A stretch of DNA of 28,844 nucleotides from a virus. Shown piece after piece: positions 7,878 to 14,306 of this stretch (position 1 is its first letter; every line of letters starts with the position of its first letter). A program made the position numbers and the translations under genes. The DNA lies in the IMG/VR virus record IMGVR_UViG_3300029798_000024, positions 1 to 28,844 of that record; one strand, 5' to 3'. The notes beneath the pieces are model-generated. The model saw only the letters and a list, made by a program, of their open reading frames with translations. It ran no database searches and had not been told where the DNA came from.

Positions 7878-7946
7878 AGGCGCGTCGCAAGCGACCGTCG
7901 TCTGAGAGCCGATGAAACCGAACTTACAAATCTTGCCCGCCCCATG

Positions 7947-7965
7947 CTCCCGCCCTTTGCGGGAG
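7947..7965 (+). promoter_or_regulatory. Hairpin overlapping a ribosome-binding-like site
   Basis: CTCCCGC and GCGGGAG form a perfect 7-bp stem with a 5-base loop. The 3' arm contains most of GGGAGG, the only good Shine-Dalgarno-like sequence nearby, placed 7 nt before the ATG at 7974. Folding would hide this site. No T-tract follows, so it is not a simple terminator. Confidence 0.45.
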
Positions 7966-7973
7966 GCTCTCAC

Positions 7974-8894
7974 ATGGAGGCGGGCGACTTTCATCCGATG
8001 AACTGGCTTAACCTACCAGTGGCAATCATCCACTCCCCGCAATATGTCGGGTCTGATCCGGTGCATCGCGCCACATGGCTGAACCTGTCGGCATACTGCG
8101 CCTCGCAAGAAAACGGCGGGACGATTGAGGATTGCCGGGATTGGAAATGCCGCCGCTGGCAGCAGACCTGCGGAGTGACGAAAGCCGAGGTTGAGGACAC
8201 TTGCGAGCTTTGGGGTTTTGAGGGCCGTTCGCTGGTCATTTGGGGCTACGATTCCGACAAGGAAATCGAGGTGGCAGCCAAGCGCAAAGGCGGCAAAACC
8301 GGAGGCTTGAAGCGGGCGGAAAACGAGAGATCGAGGCAGGCGGAATTAGCGGCTTCAAGCTCAGCTTCAAGCTCAGCTTCAACGGAAGAGAAGAGAAGAG
8401 AAGAGAAGAGAATAGAAGAGAAGAAAGAAAGCTCGCTGCGCTCGCTTGGCGCGTGCGCGTGCGACACCCCGCCGATTTACGCCGATTCCATGCCAACGGA
8501 AGCCGCCGCCGATATGCTGGCGATGGAAGGGCTGATCCAATCCATGCGCCCTGGATGGAAGGTCGCGCTCTCCGACGCCGAGCAACAGGCGATGATGAGC
8601 AACGCCAGGTGCATCTCCTCAATCGACTCCGCCGGGTGGAACGTGATGCGCGATTACCTCGCCGCCAGACTGCCCGAGGGGATGCCGGGATACCAGCCAA
8701 GGAGCCGCCTTAAATTCATCGAAGCGCTTCCTGACGTCCACAACTACGCCGGGGAGTGGCGGCGCAAGCAGGGCGAGGCGAGAGGGCGCCGGACGATTGC
8801 GGCAGTCACCGCGCCGAGGTCGATTCCGCGCAACGAGCTTGCCGAGGTTTTCGGAAGTCAGAACAGCCGAGATCACCCGCCGCAGGTCGGGTGA
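7974..8894 (+). CDS. Replication-initiation-like phage protein (N-terminal conserved domain, low-complexity linker)
   Basis: 306 residues from the ATG at 7974, chosen because GGGAGG precedes it by 7 nt; starts at 7944 (316 residues) and 7998 (MNWLNL, 298 residues) are alternatives. The first 100 residues, with GSDPVHRATWLNLSAYCASQ, WKCRRWQQTCGVTK and AAKRKGGKTGG, match in my memory a common phage domain of winged-helix appearance found in replication-region proteins. Then comes a Ser/Ala then Glu/Lys/Arg linker made by simple repeats (about 125-145), and a C-terminal region with a helical segment (NVMRDYLAARLPEG) of unknown role. No helicase or primase motif is visible. It is probably a replisome-organising or origin-binding protein, by inference from position. 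Confidence 0.55.
   Translation: MEAGDFHPMNWLNLPVAIIHSPQYVGSDPVHRATWLNLSAYCASQENGGTIEDCRDWKCRRWQQTCGVTKAEVEDTCELWGFEGRSLVIWGYDSDKEIEVAAKRKGGKTGGLKRAENERSRQAELAASSSASSSASTEEKRREEKRIEEKKESSLRSLGACACDTPPIYADSMPTEAAADMLAMEGLIQSMRPGWKVALSDAEQQAMMSNARCISSIDSAGWNVMRDYLAARLPEGMPGYQPRSRLKFIEALPDVHNYAGEWRRKQGEARGRRTIAAVTAPRSIPRNELAEVFGSQNSRDHPPQVG
8352..8425 (+). repeat. Simple-sequence tract inside the replication-like gene
   Basis: Adjacent direct copies of a 12-base unit (gctcagcttcaa) are followed by a run of the pentanucleotide 'gaaga'/'agaag'. Together they encode the Ser/Ala then Glu/Lys/Arg linker. Gain or loss of one 5-base unit would shift the frame. Confidence 0.8.
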
Positions 8895-8921
8895 ATCGAC
8901 CTGTTCGCAACAAACCAAGCC

Positions 8922-9254
8922 ATGAAAACAAACCGCCGCCGCAAGACAGACGCGAAAACCGACGGCCACGGGCTTTCCGACGGCGACCTTTTCGAGCGCA
9001 AGATGCGCGTCATTGGCCGCAGCGTGGGACGGGCTTGCGACGAATGGCTGGAAAGGAAAGGGATCGTGACGGTGGATTTCATGGGACGGACCAAGGAAGA
9101 TAGGGACGATGGATGCAACAGAATAATCTCGGGCGAAAGCCAACAACACAGAAAACAACACAAGAAACAACATGAAAAAAGCAATAGTGACACTGACAAG
9201 CGCGAGTCCTTACTCGCAATCGCGGCAATACTCAGCCGACATCCCGAAACTTGA
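8922..9254 (+). CDS. Basic protein, unknown function, overlapping the next gene
   Basis: 110 residues from the ATG at 8922. The N-terminal part is Lys/Arg-rich (MKTNRRRKTDAKTDGHG); a middle helix reads LFERKMRVIGRSVGRACDEWLERKG. The last third (QQHRKQHKKQHEK and onward) is low in complexity and reads over the first 83 bases of the next gene in another frame, an unusually long overlap for this window. The middle helical region looks like real coding sequence; the tail may only be read-through of the C/A-rich leader of the next gene. No family is recognised. Confidence 0.5.
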   Translation: MKTNRRRKTDAKTDGHGLSDGDLFERKMRVIGRSVGRACDEWLERKGIVTVDFMGRTKEDRDDGCNRIISGESQQHRKQHKKQHEKSNSDTDKRESLLAIAAILSRHPET

Positions 9255-9747
9255 AAAGGAATCATCCGCCGACTACGACGCCCGCAACTGGCGCGAGCAT
9301 CAGCATTACGACAAGAAAACCAAGGAAGTTTACATCCCGCCAATGGCGTTCAAGAATGCGCTCATGGAATGCGCCCAATACCTCGGCGAGAAAATCCCCG
9401 GCAAGGGCAATGCGACATGGACCAAGCATTTCACCGCCGGGATTCTCGTCACCGATCCGCTATTGCTTGGCGTGAAGATGGACGAAACCGAGGGGGAAAC
9501 ATTCTCATGCCACGCGGACGGCAAGCGCGGCAGCGGCACCCGCGTCCCCCGCAAGTTCCCCGTGATTCACGAATGGGAAGCCAAGGCGACTTTTTACATT
9601 CTTGACGAAACCATCACGAAGGACGTTTTCACCCGCTACCTTGTCGAAGCCGGGAAGTTCATCGGCGTCGGCAGGTTCCGCCCGCGCAACGGCGGATTCT
9701 ACGGGCGTTTCCATGTCGGGGACGATCTGACATGGGAGGATTGCTGA
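9172..9747 (+). CDS. Conserved-looking phage protein, unknown function (glycine-rich C-terminal loop)
   Basis: 191 residues from the ATG at 9172, preceded by a G-poor leader (agaaacaac). Recognisable blocks are SPYSQSRQY (near 10-20), VYIPPMAFKNALMECAQYLG, GKRGSGTRVPRKFPVIHEW and a C-terminal ILDETITKDVF then GKFIGVGRFRPRNGGFYGRF. From memory this block pattern is shared with uncharacterised proteins of several phages; I cannot name a function. The 'IPP--FK-AL' block and the Gly/Arg-rich C-terminal loop faintly recall the RAMP/Cas7 fold, which is a speculation only. Position between replication-like and unknown genes suggests DNA or RNA handling. Confidence 0.65.
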   Translation: MKKAIVTLTSASPYSQSRQYSADIPKLEKESSADYDARNWREHQHYDKKTKEVYIPPMAFKNALMECAQYLGEKIPGKGNATWTKHFTAGILVTDPLLLGVKMDETEGETFSCHADGKRGSGTRVPRKFPVIHEWEAKATFYILDETITKDVFTRYLVEAGKFIGVGRFRPRNGGFYGRFHVGDDLTWEDC

Positions 9748-9913
9748 TTTTCTCCACGCCACAGCACACCACCACACACCACATCACGCCACACCACAAC
9801 GCAACACGACAATCAGTTTCCAGCGCCTCACGGCACACCACTCCACCCCACACCACAACACAACACGACACTCCACGACACAACGCAACATCCCCTCTCA
9901 CCCAACAAAAAAC
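9748..9913 (+). repeat. C/A-rich repetitive intergenic region, copy 1
   Basis: 166 bp almost free of G on the + strand, built from CAC, CAA and CACGA words. It includes the block ACACGACAATCAGTTTCC (9804-9821), which returns twice in the gap after the next gene, and a 20-base stretch (9817-9836) repeated exactly at 10421-10440. Short frames through it give His/Thr-rich peptides and are not genes. Confidence 0.85.
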
Positions 9914-10420
9914 ATGACAACAGACATCAACCCGGACCAAACAATCGGACGCGCATTAGCCGAAACCGAATTACTAACCAAACACCTCGCAACCGCCCAA
10001 ATCGGTCAGGTGTTCACCTATCAGGAAATGAACGCCGCCTGCAAGGATGACGTTCAAGCCCGCAACACGATCCTGCAAACCGCCAAGCGCAACCTTATGA
10101 AGCCGCCGCACGGCATGGTTTTCGGGACAATCATGGGAGTCGGCATCAAGCGGCTTTCAGACGAGGAAATCCCGGATGAGGGAGCGATGGCGGTCAAGCG
10201 TTCGCGCAACATTTCCCGCAAGGGTTTGAAAAAGATGAATTGCGCCGACATTGGCAAGATGCTGCCGGAGACGAAAATCAGGCACATAACCACAAAGACG
10301 ATTCTCGGGCTTTTCAACGGGTCGGGCTCGCGCAAGGTTCACGCCCTTGCCGAGCGGTCGGCGCGGACTTCCGACAATTTGCAGATTGGCAGCGTTGCCG
10401 ATTTGTTCGGTAAGAAATGA
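9914..10420 (+). CDS. Phage protein of unknown function flanked by C/A-rich repeats
   Basis: 168 residues from the ATG at 9914. The N-terminal half contains ALAETELLTKHLATAQIGQVFTYQEMNAAC and VFGTIMGVGIKRLSDEEI, blocks that from memory recur in phage proteins of unknown role. The C-terminal half is basic (AVKRSRNISRKGLKKMN) and Ser/Arg-rich. The arrangement resembles a small DNA-binding protein, but no helix-turn-helix can be called with confidence. It is the only gene in the window enclosed by related C/A-rich repeats on both sides, which could mean it entered as a cassette or acts on those repeats. Its start follows cccaacaaaaaac and has no Shine-Dalgarno. Confidence 0.7.
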   Translation: MTTDINPDQTIGRALAETELLTKHLATAQIGQVFTYQEMNAACKDDVQARNTILQTAKRNLMKPPHGMVFGTIMGVGIKRLSDEEIPDEGAMAVKRSRNISRKGLKKMNCADIGKMLPETKIRHITTKTILGLFNGSGSRKVHALAERSARTSDNLQIGSVADLFGKK

Positions 10421-10721
10421 TTTCCAGCGCCTCACGGCACCGCACGCCACGGCACAACACGCCACCCCACGGCACGCCACCGCACAACACGACAATCAGT
10501 TTCCAGCACGCCACGGCACCACACGTCACCGCACGCCACGGCACAACACGCCACCCCACGGCACGCCACCGCACAACACGACAATCAGTTTCCTGCACAT
10601 CGCTTCACAACACGCCACGACACGTCACACCACAACACAACACGACACGACACGACACAACACGACAAACCCGCGAAAGATTAACCTTGCTAAACCAACT
10701 GAAAACAGGTAGACGCCAGAC
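10421..10721 (+). repeat. C/A-rich repetitive intergenic region, copy 2, with 67-bp direct repeat
   Basis: 301 bp without a credible gene. It begins with the 20-base stretch shared with 9817-9836, contains a 67-bp perfect direct repeat (10438-10504 and 10527-10593, period 89 bp), then decays into CACGA/CACAA words to about 10665. Within the repeat the word CCACGGCAC recurs several times. The + strand is strongly depleted of G, so RNA made from it should be poorly structured. The last 50 bp hold a weak promoter-like pair (TTGCTA 10687-10692, TAGACG 10710-10715) before the next start. Confidence 0.9.
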
Positions 10722-11462
10722 ATGATCGCAACGCCAACCAAAAGGGCTGCACGCACGCGCCGCGACACCGGCGAGCTAACCCGCGACCAGAAACGCCAGC
10801 GCGAGCGCAACGCGGCAACCGAGGCGAGGCTCGCGACCCAGACCACGCCCCACAAGTGGGAGCGCCGGGGAGTCCAGCCCGAGGTTGTGCCGGTCAAACC
10901 GTCGGGCTTTACCGCGCTCATGCGCCTTGCTGCCGCCGTTGCCGAGGCGAGCGATCCGGCGGAAAAGGCGCAACTTGAGGCCGAATATCGCAAGGAAGCG
11001 ACGTCTGTTGCGGATCTAACGGAGGACATTGGTGACCACAAGCTCAGGCTGATTGAGGGCGAGATGATTGCGGCTGGCTTTGCGCCTATCGTGGAACCGG
11101 AGGAGATGAGCCGCAAAGACTGGACGGCATTCCACTCCCGCCTCATGGCGTGCAAGCGAAAGGCGGCGGCATGGCTGGCAAGGTCGCGTGACTTTGCGAT
11201 TGAGCGTTGGGGTAATGACTTCGTGGAGAAGAGCGAGGCGCAGATGGAGCTGGCGTTGGGCATTGAGCCGCGCCAACTGCCGCAACGTGACGACGCGCCG
11301 GAGGTGCGGATGGCCGCGACGGTCGCTAAAAAGGTGGCGAGGTTTGAGGGAGCGGACTTGGCAGCGTGGAAGGTGGACGACTTGAGGGCGGTGGCGGATG
11401 CGCTGAATCCCGTGGTGGGCTTTACGATGCGGATAGGGCTGGAATTGAAATCGAGGGAATAG
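10722..11462 (+). CDS. Basic helical phage protein, unknown function, before the packaging genes
   Basis: 246 residues from the ATG at 10722. The N-terminus is very basic (TKRAARTRRDTGELTRDQKRQRERN), followed by a region with VPVKPSGFTALMRLAAAVAEA, helices rich in Glu/Lys, and WTAFHSRLMACKRKAAAWLARSRDFA. No catalytic motif is visible. Its place just before the terminase genes would suit a packaging accessory or DNA-binding protein, but this is only positional. The last residues (VVGFTMRIGLELKSRE) end at TAG 11460-11462, followed by a 224-bp gap. Confidence 0.7.
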   Translation: MIATPTKRAARTRRDTGELTRDQKRQRERNAATEARLATQTTPHKWERRGVQPEVVPVKPSGFTALMRLAAAVAEASDPAEKAQLEAEYRKEATSVADLTEDIGDHKLRLIEGEMIAAGFAPIVEPEEMSRKDWTAFHSRLMACKRKAAAWLARSRDFAIERWGNDFVEKSEAQMELALGIEPRQLPQRDDAPEVRMAATVAKKVARFEGADLAAWKVDDLRAVADALNPVVGFTMRIGLELKSRE

Positions 11463-11505
11463 CTGACATGGCCGAAATCGTTACGAGGATTGACGGAGAC
11501 GCGCC

Positions 11506-11590
11506 GGGAGGGGTGTTGGCTGGCTTGGTAGCGGGTGGGGGTAGGGAAGGGGCTAGGGCTACGCTAGGCACCCCGTTAAGGAGTCTCCTT
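11506..11590 (+). promoter_or_regulatory. Structured G-rich gap upstream of terminase, candidate packaging site
   Basis: A run of five G-tracts (11533-11558) with loops of 1, 2, 2 and 3 bases fits a G-quadruplex motif; another GGGAGGGG lies at 11506-11513. It overlaps a hairpin (GGGGCTAG 11549-11556 with CTAG 11564-11567 and CCCC 11571-11574, 3-base bulge) and is followed by the hyphenated palindrome AAGGAG-T-CTCCTT (11578-11590). In lambda-like phages the cos or pac site lies just before the small terminase gene, so this is the best positional candidate. Function is inferred. Confidence 0.4.
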
Positions 11591-11648
11591 GGCGATTCTA
11601 ACGCTCCACGCGCAGCGCTCCGCGGGATTTTCTCGTGCATGAACTTTT

Positions 11649-11654
11649 TACAAT
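11649..11654 (+). promoter_or_regulatory. Possible -10 element before the terminase genes
   Basis: TACAAT matches the sigma70 -10 consensus at five of six bases, 32 bases before the start at 11687. No convincing -35 box lies 16-18 bases upstream, so the call is weak. The surrounding T-rich words (ctttttacaa, ctttttagaa) are a short imperfect direct repeat. Confidence 0.25.
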
Positions 11655-11686
11655 AGGACGCCACGCGCCGGAAACTTTTTAGAACA

Positions 11687-12190
11687 ATGCCCAAACCAAC
11701 GCTAGCCACAGTCTGCGCCAAGCATGGTATTACAAAAAACCAGCTTGACGCCGCCCGCGCCAAGGGCGTCAACGTCTGGAATGATTCCCAGATGACTGCC
11801 CACCTAGCCTCCCGCCGCCATCGGCAGAAACCGGACGCGAAGATTTCCGGCGATTCCCTCGCTGCCACCGCCCGCACGCTGGAAGAAATGCAAGCCGCGC
11901 TCGCTGCCGCCCAAGACGCGGCAACCGTAAAAATCCTCGCCTCCAAGATTGCCGGAATGGAACGAGCCGCCAAAGCGCAGGCGTTCCGTCGCGACCTCGT
12001 GCCGATTGGCGAGGTCAAGGAAAGCATCGTCAAGATCGTATCGGCAGCCCGTGGCGAATTTCTAAAACTCACCAGCGACCTGCCGCCGCAGCTTTCCGGC
12101 AAGACCCCGCCGGCGATCCAGAAGATTCTCCGGGCGGCAATCGTGGCCGTCCTAACCCGACTCTCGAATGACTGCGACGCCGCGTATTGA
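11687..12190 (+). CDS. terS: Candidate terminase small subunit
   Basis: 167 residues directly before the large terminase, overlapping it by 23 bases. The N-terminal segment TLATVCAKHGITKNQLDAARAKGVNVW looks like a helix-turn-helix of the kind used by small terminases (Nu1 type) to bind the packaging site. The middle is a charged helical region (TLEEMQAALAAAQDAATVKILASKIAGME) suited to oligomer formation. In lambda-like phages this subunit recognises cos or pac and recruits the motor. The call rests on gene order, size and the helix-turn-helix-like start rather than on a clear family match. The leader (aactttttagaacaatg) has no Shine-Dalgarno. Confidence 0.65.
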   Translation: MPKPTLATVCAKHGITKNQLDAARAKGVNVWNDSQMTAHLASRRHRQKPDAKISGDSLAATARTLEEMQAALAAAQDAATVKILASKIAGMERAAKAQAFRRDLVPIGEVKESIVKIVSAARGEFLKLTSDLPPQLSGKTPPAIQKILRAAIVAVLTRLSNDCDAAY

Positions 12191-13952
12191 TCCCGTTCTT
12201 TCCGGCGCTCGCATCGGCTGGCGCCCCCCAACATCGCTAACCCTGTGGCAGTGGGGCGAGAAACATCTGACGCTGCAAAACTCTTCCCGCTCTTCCCGCT
12301 TCCTTGCCTCCGAAACGCCTTGGCTCATGGCTCCGTTAGAGTGTGCCGCCGATCCTGAAATCTTCCAGGTCGTGATGGTTGCGCCGACCGGAAGCGGCAA
12401 GTCAACCATGGCGGAAGTTCTATTCGCTTACATCGTTTGCGAAGATCCAGGCAACCTCCTATACGCCTCGCAGACCGATCCAGACGCCGCGTTTTGGGCA
12501 GAGACGCGCCTTGTCCCGACGCTGAAAGCCTGCAAGCAAATGGACGGATTGTGGAGCGATGACCGCAACAAGACGCGCAAGTTAGAAATCATCCTGCCTC
12601 ACATGGCGATGAGCATGGGAGGCGCGAACCTGTCAAACTTCACCAGCAACTCATGCCGCTGGCTTTATGGTGACGAGGTTTGGATATGGGCGGAGGGGCT
12701 GATACGCGAGTTTCACGCCAGGCATCATAACAGATGGAATCGAAAAATCTATCTGGTATCGCAGGGCGGCACGACTCAATCGGAGTTCCACGACGAATGG
12801 CAGAAAACGGACAAAGCGGAATACTCGTGGAAGTGCGATGCCTGCAAGGTGGCTCAAATTTACTCTTTCGACTCGCTCCGGTTCGACCGGATAGAGCGCG
12901 AGGACGGCACGCTTGATGAGCAGGCAACGTCCGAAACGGCGCGAATGGAATGCGCCAACTGTCGCGCTCAATACGCCGACACGGCGGCGAACCGCCGCAA
13001 GCTGGCTAACAGCAATCTCGGCAACGGTCACAAGGGCTACATCCCGCAAGACAACCCGCAAGCGTTGGCCGGAAATCGCGGCTTCCACGTTGACCGGCTG
13101 GCGGTGTTTGACGTGCCTTGGTCCAAGGACGTTCTGAATTTCTTGGAAGCGCAGCGCATGATGAAAGCCGGGATTGTGGACAAGCTCAGACAGTGGAAGC
13201 AAAAGGACCGGGCACAATTCTGGGATGATTCCATGGCCGATGTTAAGATCGAGCTTTCCCGCTCCGCTGATTTCTCGAAAACCGAGCATGATGACGGGCA
13301 GCCGATTGAGGGAGAGGTTGCGCGGGCAATGACGGCAGACGCCCAGAAAGATCACTTCTGGGTAATCATCATGGCATGGCGGGCGGGCGGAACTTCGCGC
13401 ATCCTTTTCGAGGGGTTTGTCCAATCGGACGGAACCGGCGCCGCCCTCGACGCGCTCGCCAAAAAATACCGCGTGCCGCCTAACCACGTCCTGATTGACA
13501 CGCAGTATGACCAGCCCGAGGCCGATACGATTGGCGAGCTTTGCGCGAGATATGGCTGGCTTGGCGTGCGTGGCAACGGCAAGGTTCGCGGATTCCCATA
13601 CCGGACCAAGAGCGGAAAATCCGCTGAAAGACTCTACTCGAAAATCTATCGCGCCCCGGCGAAGTCAGGCGGAATCGCCCGATATATCTGGCTTGCGACG
13701 AATCCAGTCAAGGACATTGCCCACAGGATTCTGACAGGCGAGGGATCGGCTTGTGAGCTTCCCGGCGACCTTTCCAAGACGTTTGAAAACCACGTTCGCG
13801 CCGAACAGCGCGAGACGGTCAGGGACAAGAACGGACACGAAATGACGGTTTGGGTCCAAAAGAACCGGAACAATCACTTGTGGGATTGCTTCGTTTACCA
13901 GGTTCTTTTCGCGCTTATATACGGCTGCTTCCACGTCTCTGAGGAAGAGTAG
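12168..13952 (+). CDS. terL: Terminase large subunit, GpA family
   Basis: 594 residues. This is the ATP-driven packaging motor and DNA-cutting nuclease. Walker A is APTGSGKST (72-80) and the Walker B-like acidic pair is in WLYGDEV (Asp169, Glu170). CDAC (223-226) and CANC (262-265) form a likely zinc-binding pair, as in GpA proteins. The C-terminal half holds acidic strands of the RNase H-like nuclease, such as VLIDTQYDQPEAD. Length and order match lambda GpA-type terminases, which often work with cos sites. The start ATG lies inside the end of the small-subunit gene, suggesting coupled translation. A promoter-like box begins 9 bases after the stop. Confidence 0.9.
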   Translation: MTATPRIDPVLSGARIGWRPPTSLTLWQWGEKHLTLQNSSRSSRFLASETPWLMAPLECAADPEIFQVVMVAPTGSGKSTMAEVLFAYIVCEDPGNLLYASQTDPDAAFWAETRLVPTLKACKQMDGLWSDDRNKTRKLEIILPHMAMSMGGANLSNFTSNSCRWLYGDEVWIWAEGLIREFHARHHNRWNRKIYLVSQGGTTQSEFHDEWQKTDKAEYSWKCDACKVAQIYSFDSLRFDRIEREDGTLDEQATSETARMECANCRAQYADTAANRRKLANSNLGNGHKGYIPQDNPQALAGNRGFHVDRLAVFDVPWSKDVLNFLEAQRMMKAGIVDKLRQWKQKDRAQFWDDSMADVKIELSRSADFSKTEHDDGQPIEGEVARAMTADAQKDHFWVIIMAWRAGGTSRILFEGFVQSDGTGAALDALAKKYRVPPNHVLIDTQYDQPEADTIGELCARYGWLGVRGNGKVRGFPYRTKSGKSAERLYSKIYRAPAKSGGIARYIWLATNPVKDIAHRILTGEGSACELPGDLSKTFENHVRAEQRETVRDKNGHEMTVWVQKNRNNHLWDCFVYQVLFALIYGCFHVSEEE

Positions 13953-13960
13953 CGGGTTTT

Positions 13961-13989
13961 TTGACATCCGCGCAAAGGTCCGCAATGTC
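13961..13989 (+). promoter_or_regulatory. Internal promoter-like module A, 34 nt before a GTG start
   Basis: TTGACA (13961-13966), a 17-base spacer, then AATGTC (13984-13989). The distance from the first T to the GTG at 13995 is 34 bases. Both ends of the module (TTGACATCCGC and GTCGCGCCGTG) are identical in module B at 19961, while the spacer centre differs, as expected of a promoter. Transcription starting about 7 bases after the -10 position would begin at the start codon, giving a leaderless transcript. Confidence 0.55.
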
Positions 13990-13994
13990 GCGCC

Positions 13995-14306
13995 GTGTCA
14001 ATTTTCGCGACCGCACGCGCAATCTACCTATCGCTAAAAGACGATCCATCCGCGATTGAGAAAATCCAGCAGGCTGCGTCTGAGCTTGCCGTCGCCATCG
14101 CCACCGATCCGAACGGAGCCGGGACGATCACAAGCGCGACCATGAACGGGCAAACCTTCGCTATGATCAACGCCCTGACCCCGCGCGACCGTCTGGCAGT
14201 TCTTCGCATTGTTCTAACGTCATTTGACGCCGGAATGACCCCGCAACGCACGGCGCAACCGCTGTTCATTTCCACTAACATTTACCCGACCTATAATGCT
14301 AGTTGA
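13995..14306 (+). CDS. Small protein at the gpW position (head-tail joining candidate)
   Basis: 103 residues from GTG 13995; there is no earlier start after the large-terminase stop and no nearby internal Met. Blocks are SIFATARAIYLSLKDDPSAIE, GTITSATMNGQTFAMINALTPRDR and LAVLRIVLTSFDAGMTPQRT. In lambda the gene between large terminase and portal is gpW, a small head-completion protein whose 'G-----F---S--DL' pattern is loosely recalled here by NGQTFAMINALTPRDRL. The similarity is weak, so the role is positional. It has its own promoter-like sequence and overlaps the portal gene by 11 bases. Confidence 0.6.
   Translation: MSIFATARAIYLSLKDDPSAIEKIQQAASELAVAIATDPNGAGTITSATMNGQTFAMINALTPRDRLAVLRIVLTSFDAGMTPQRTAQPLFISTNIYPTYNAS

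Noticed and set aside
10438-10593. CRISPR array
   Set aside because: Only two 67-bp copies, no regular short repeats or unique spacers of constant length, and no cas genes.
9732-10725. Open frames giving His/Thr-rich peptides in the C/A-rich gaps
   Set aside because: These are translations of simple repeats in several frames with no initiation signals or ordinary protein composition.
11366-11656. Small protein in the pre-terminase gap (for example ATG 11468, 62 residues)
   Set aside because: Gly/Ala/Arg-rich translation of structured, G-rich DNA; no family look and no coupling to neighbours.
11422-12234. 270-residue reverse-strand frame over terS
   Set aside because: Shadow of the forward gene; Ser/Arg/Ala-rich composition and no place in an all-forward operon.
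12651-13487. 278-residue reverse-strand frame inside the large terminase
   Set aside because: The forward frame carries Walker A, Walker B and zinc motifs; the reverse frame has none.
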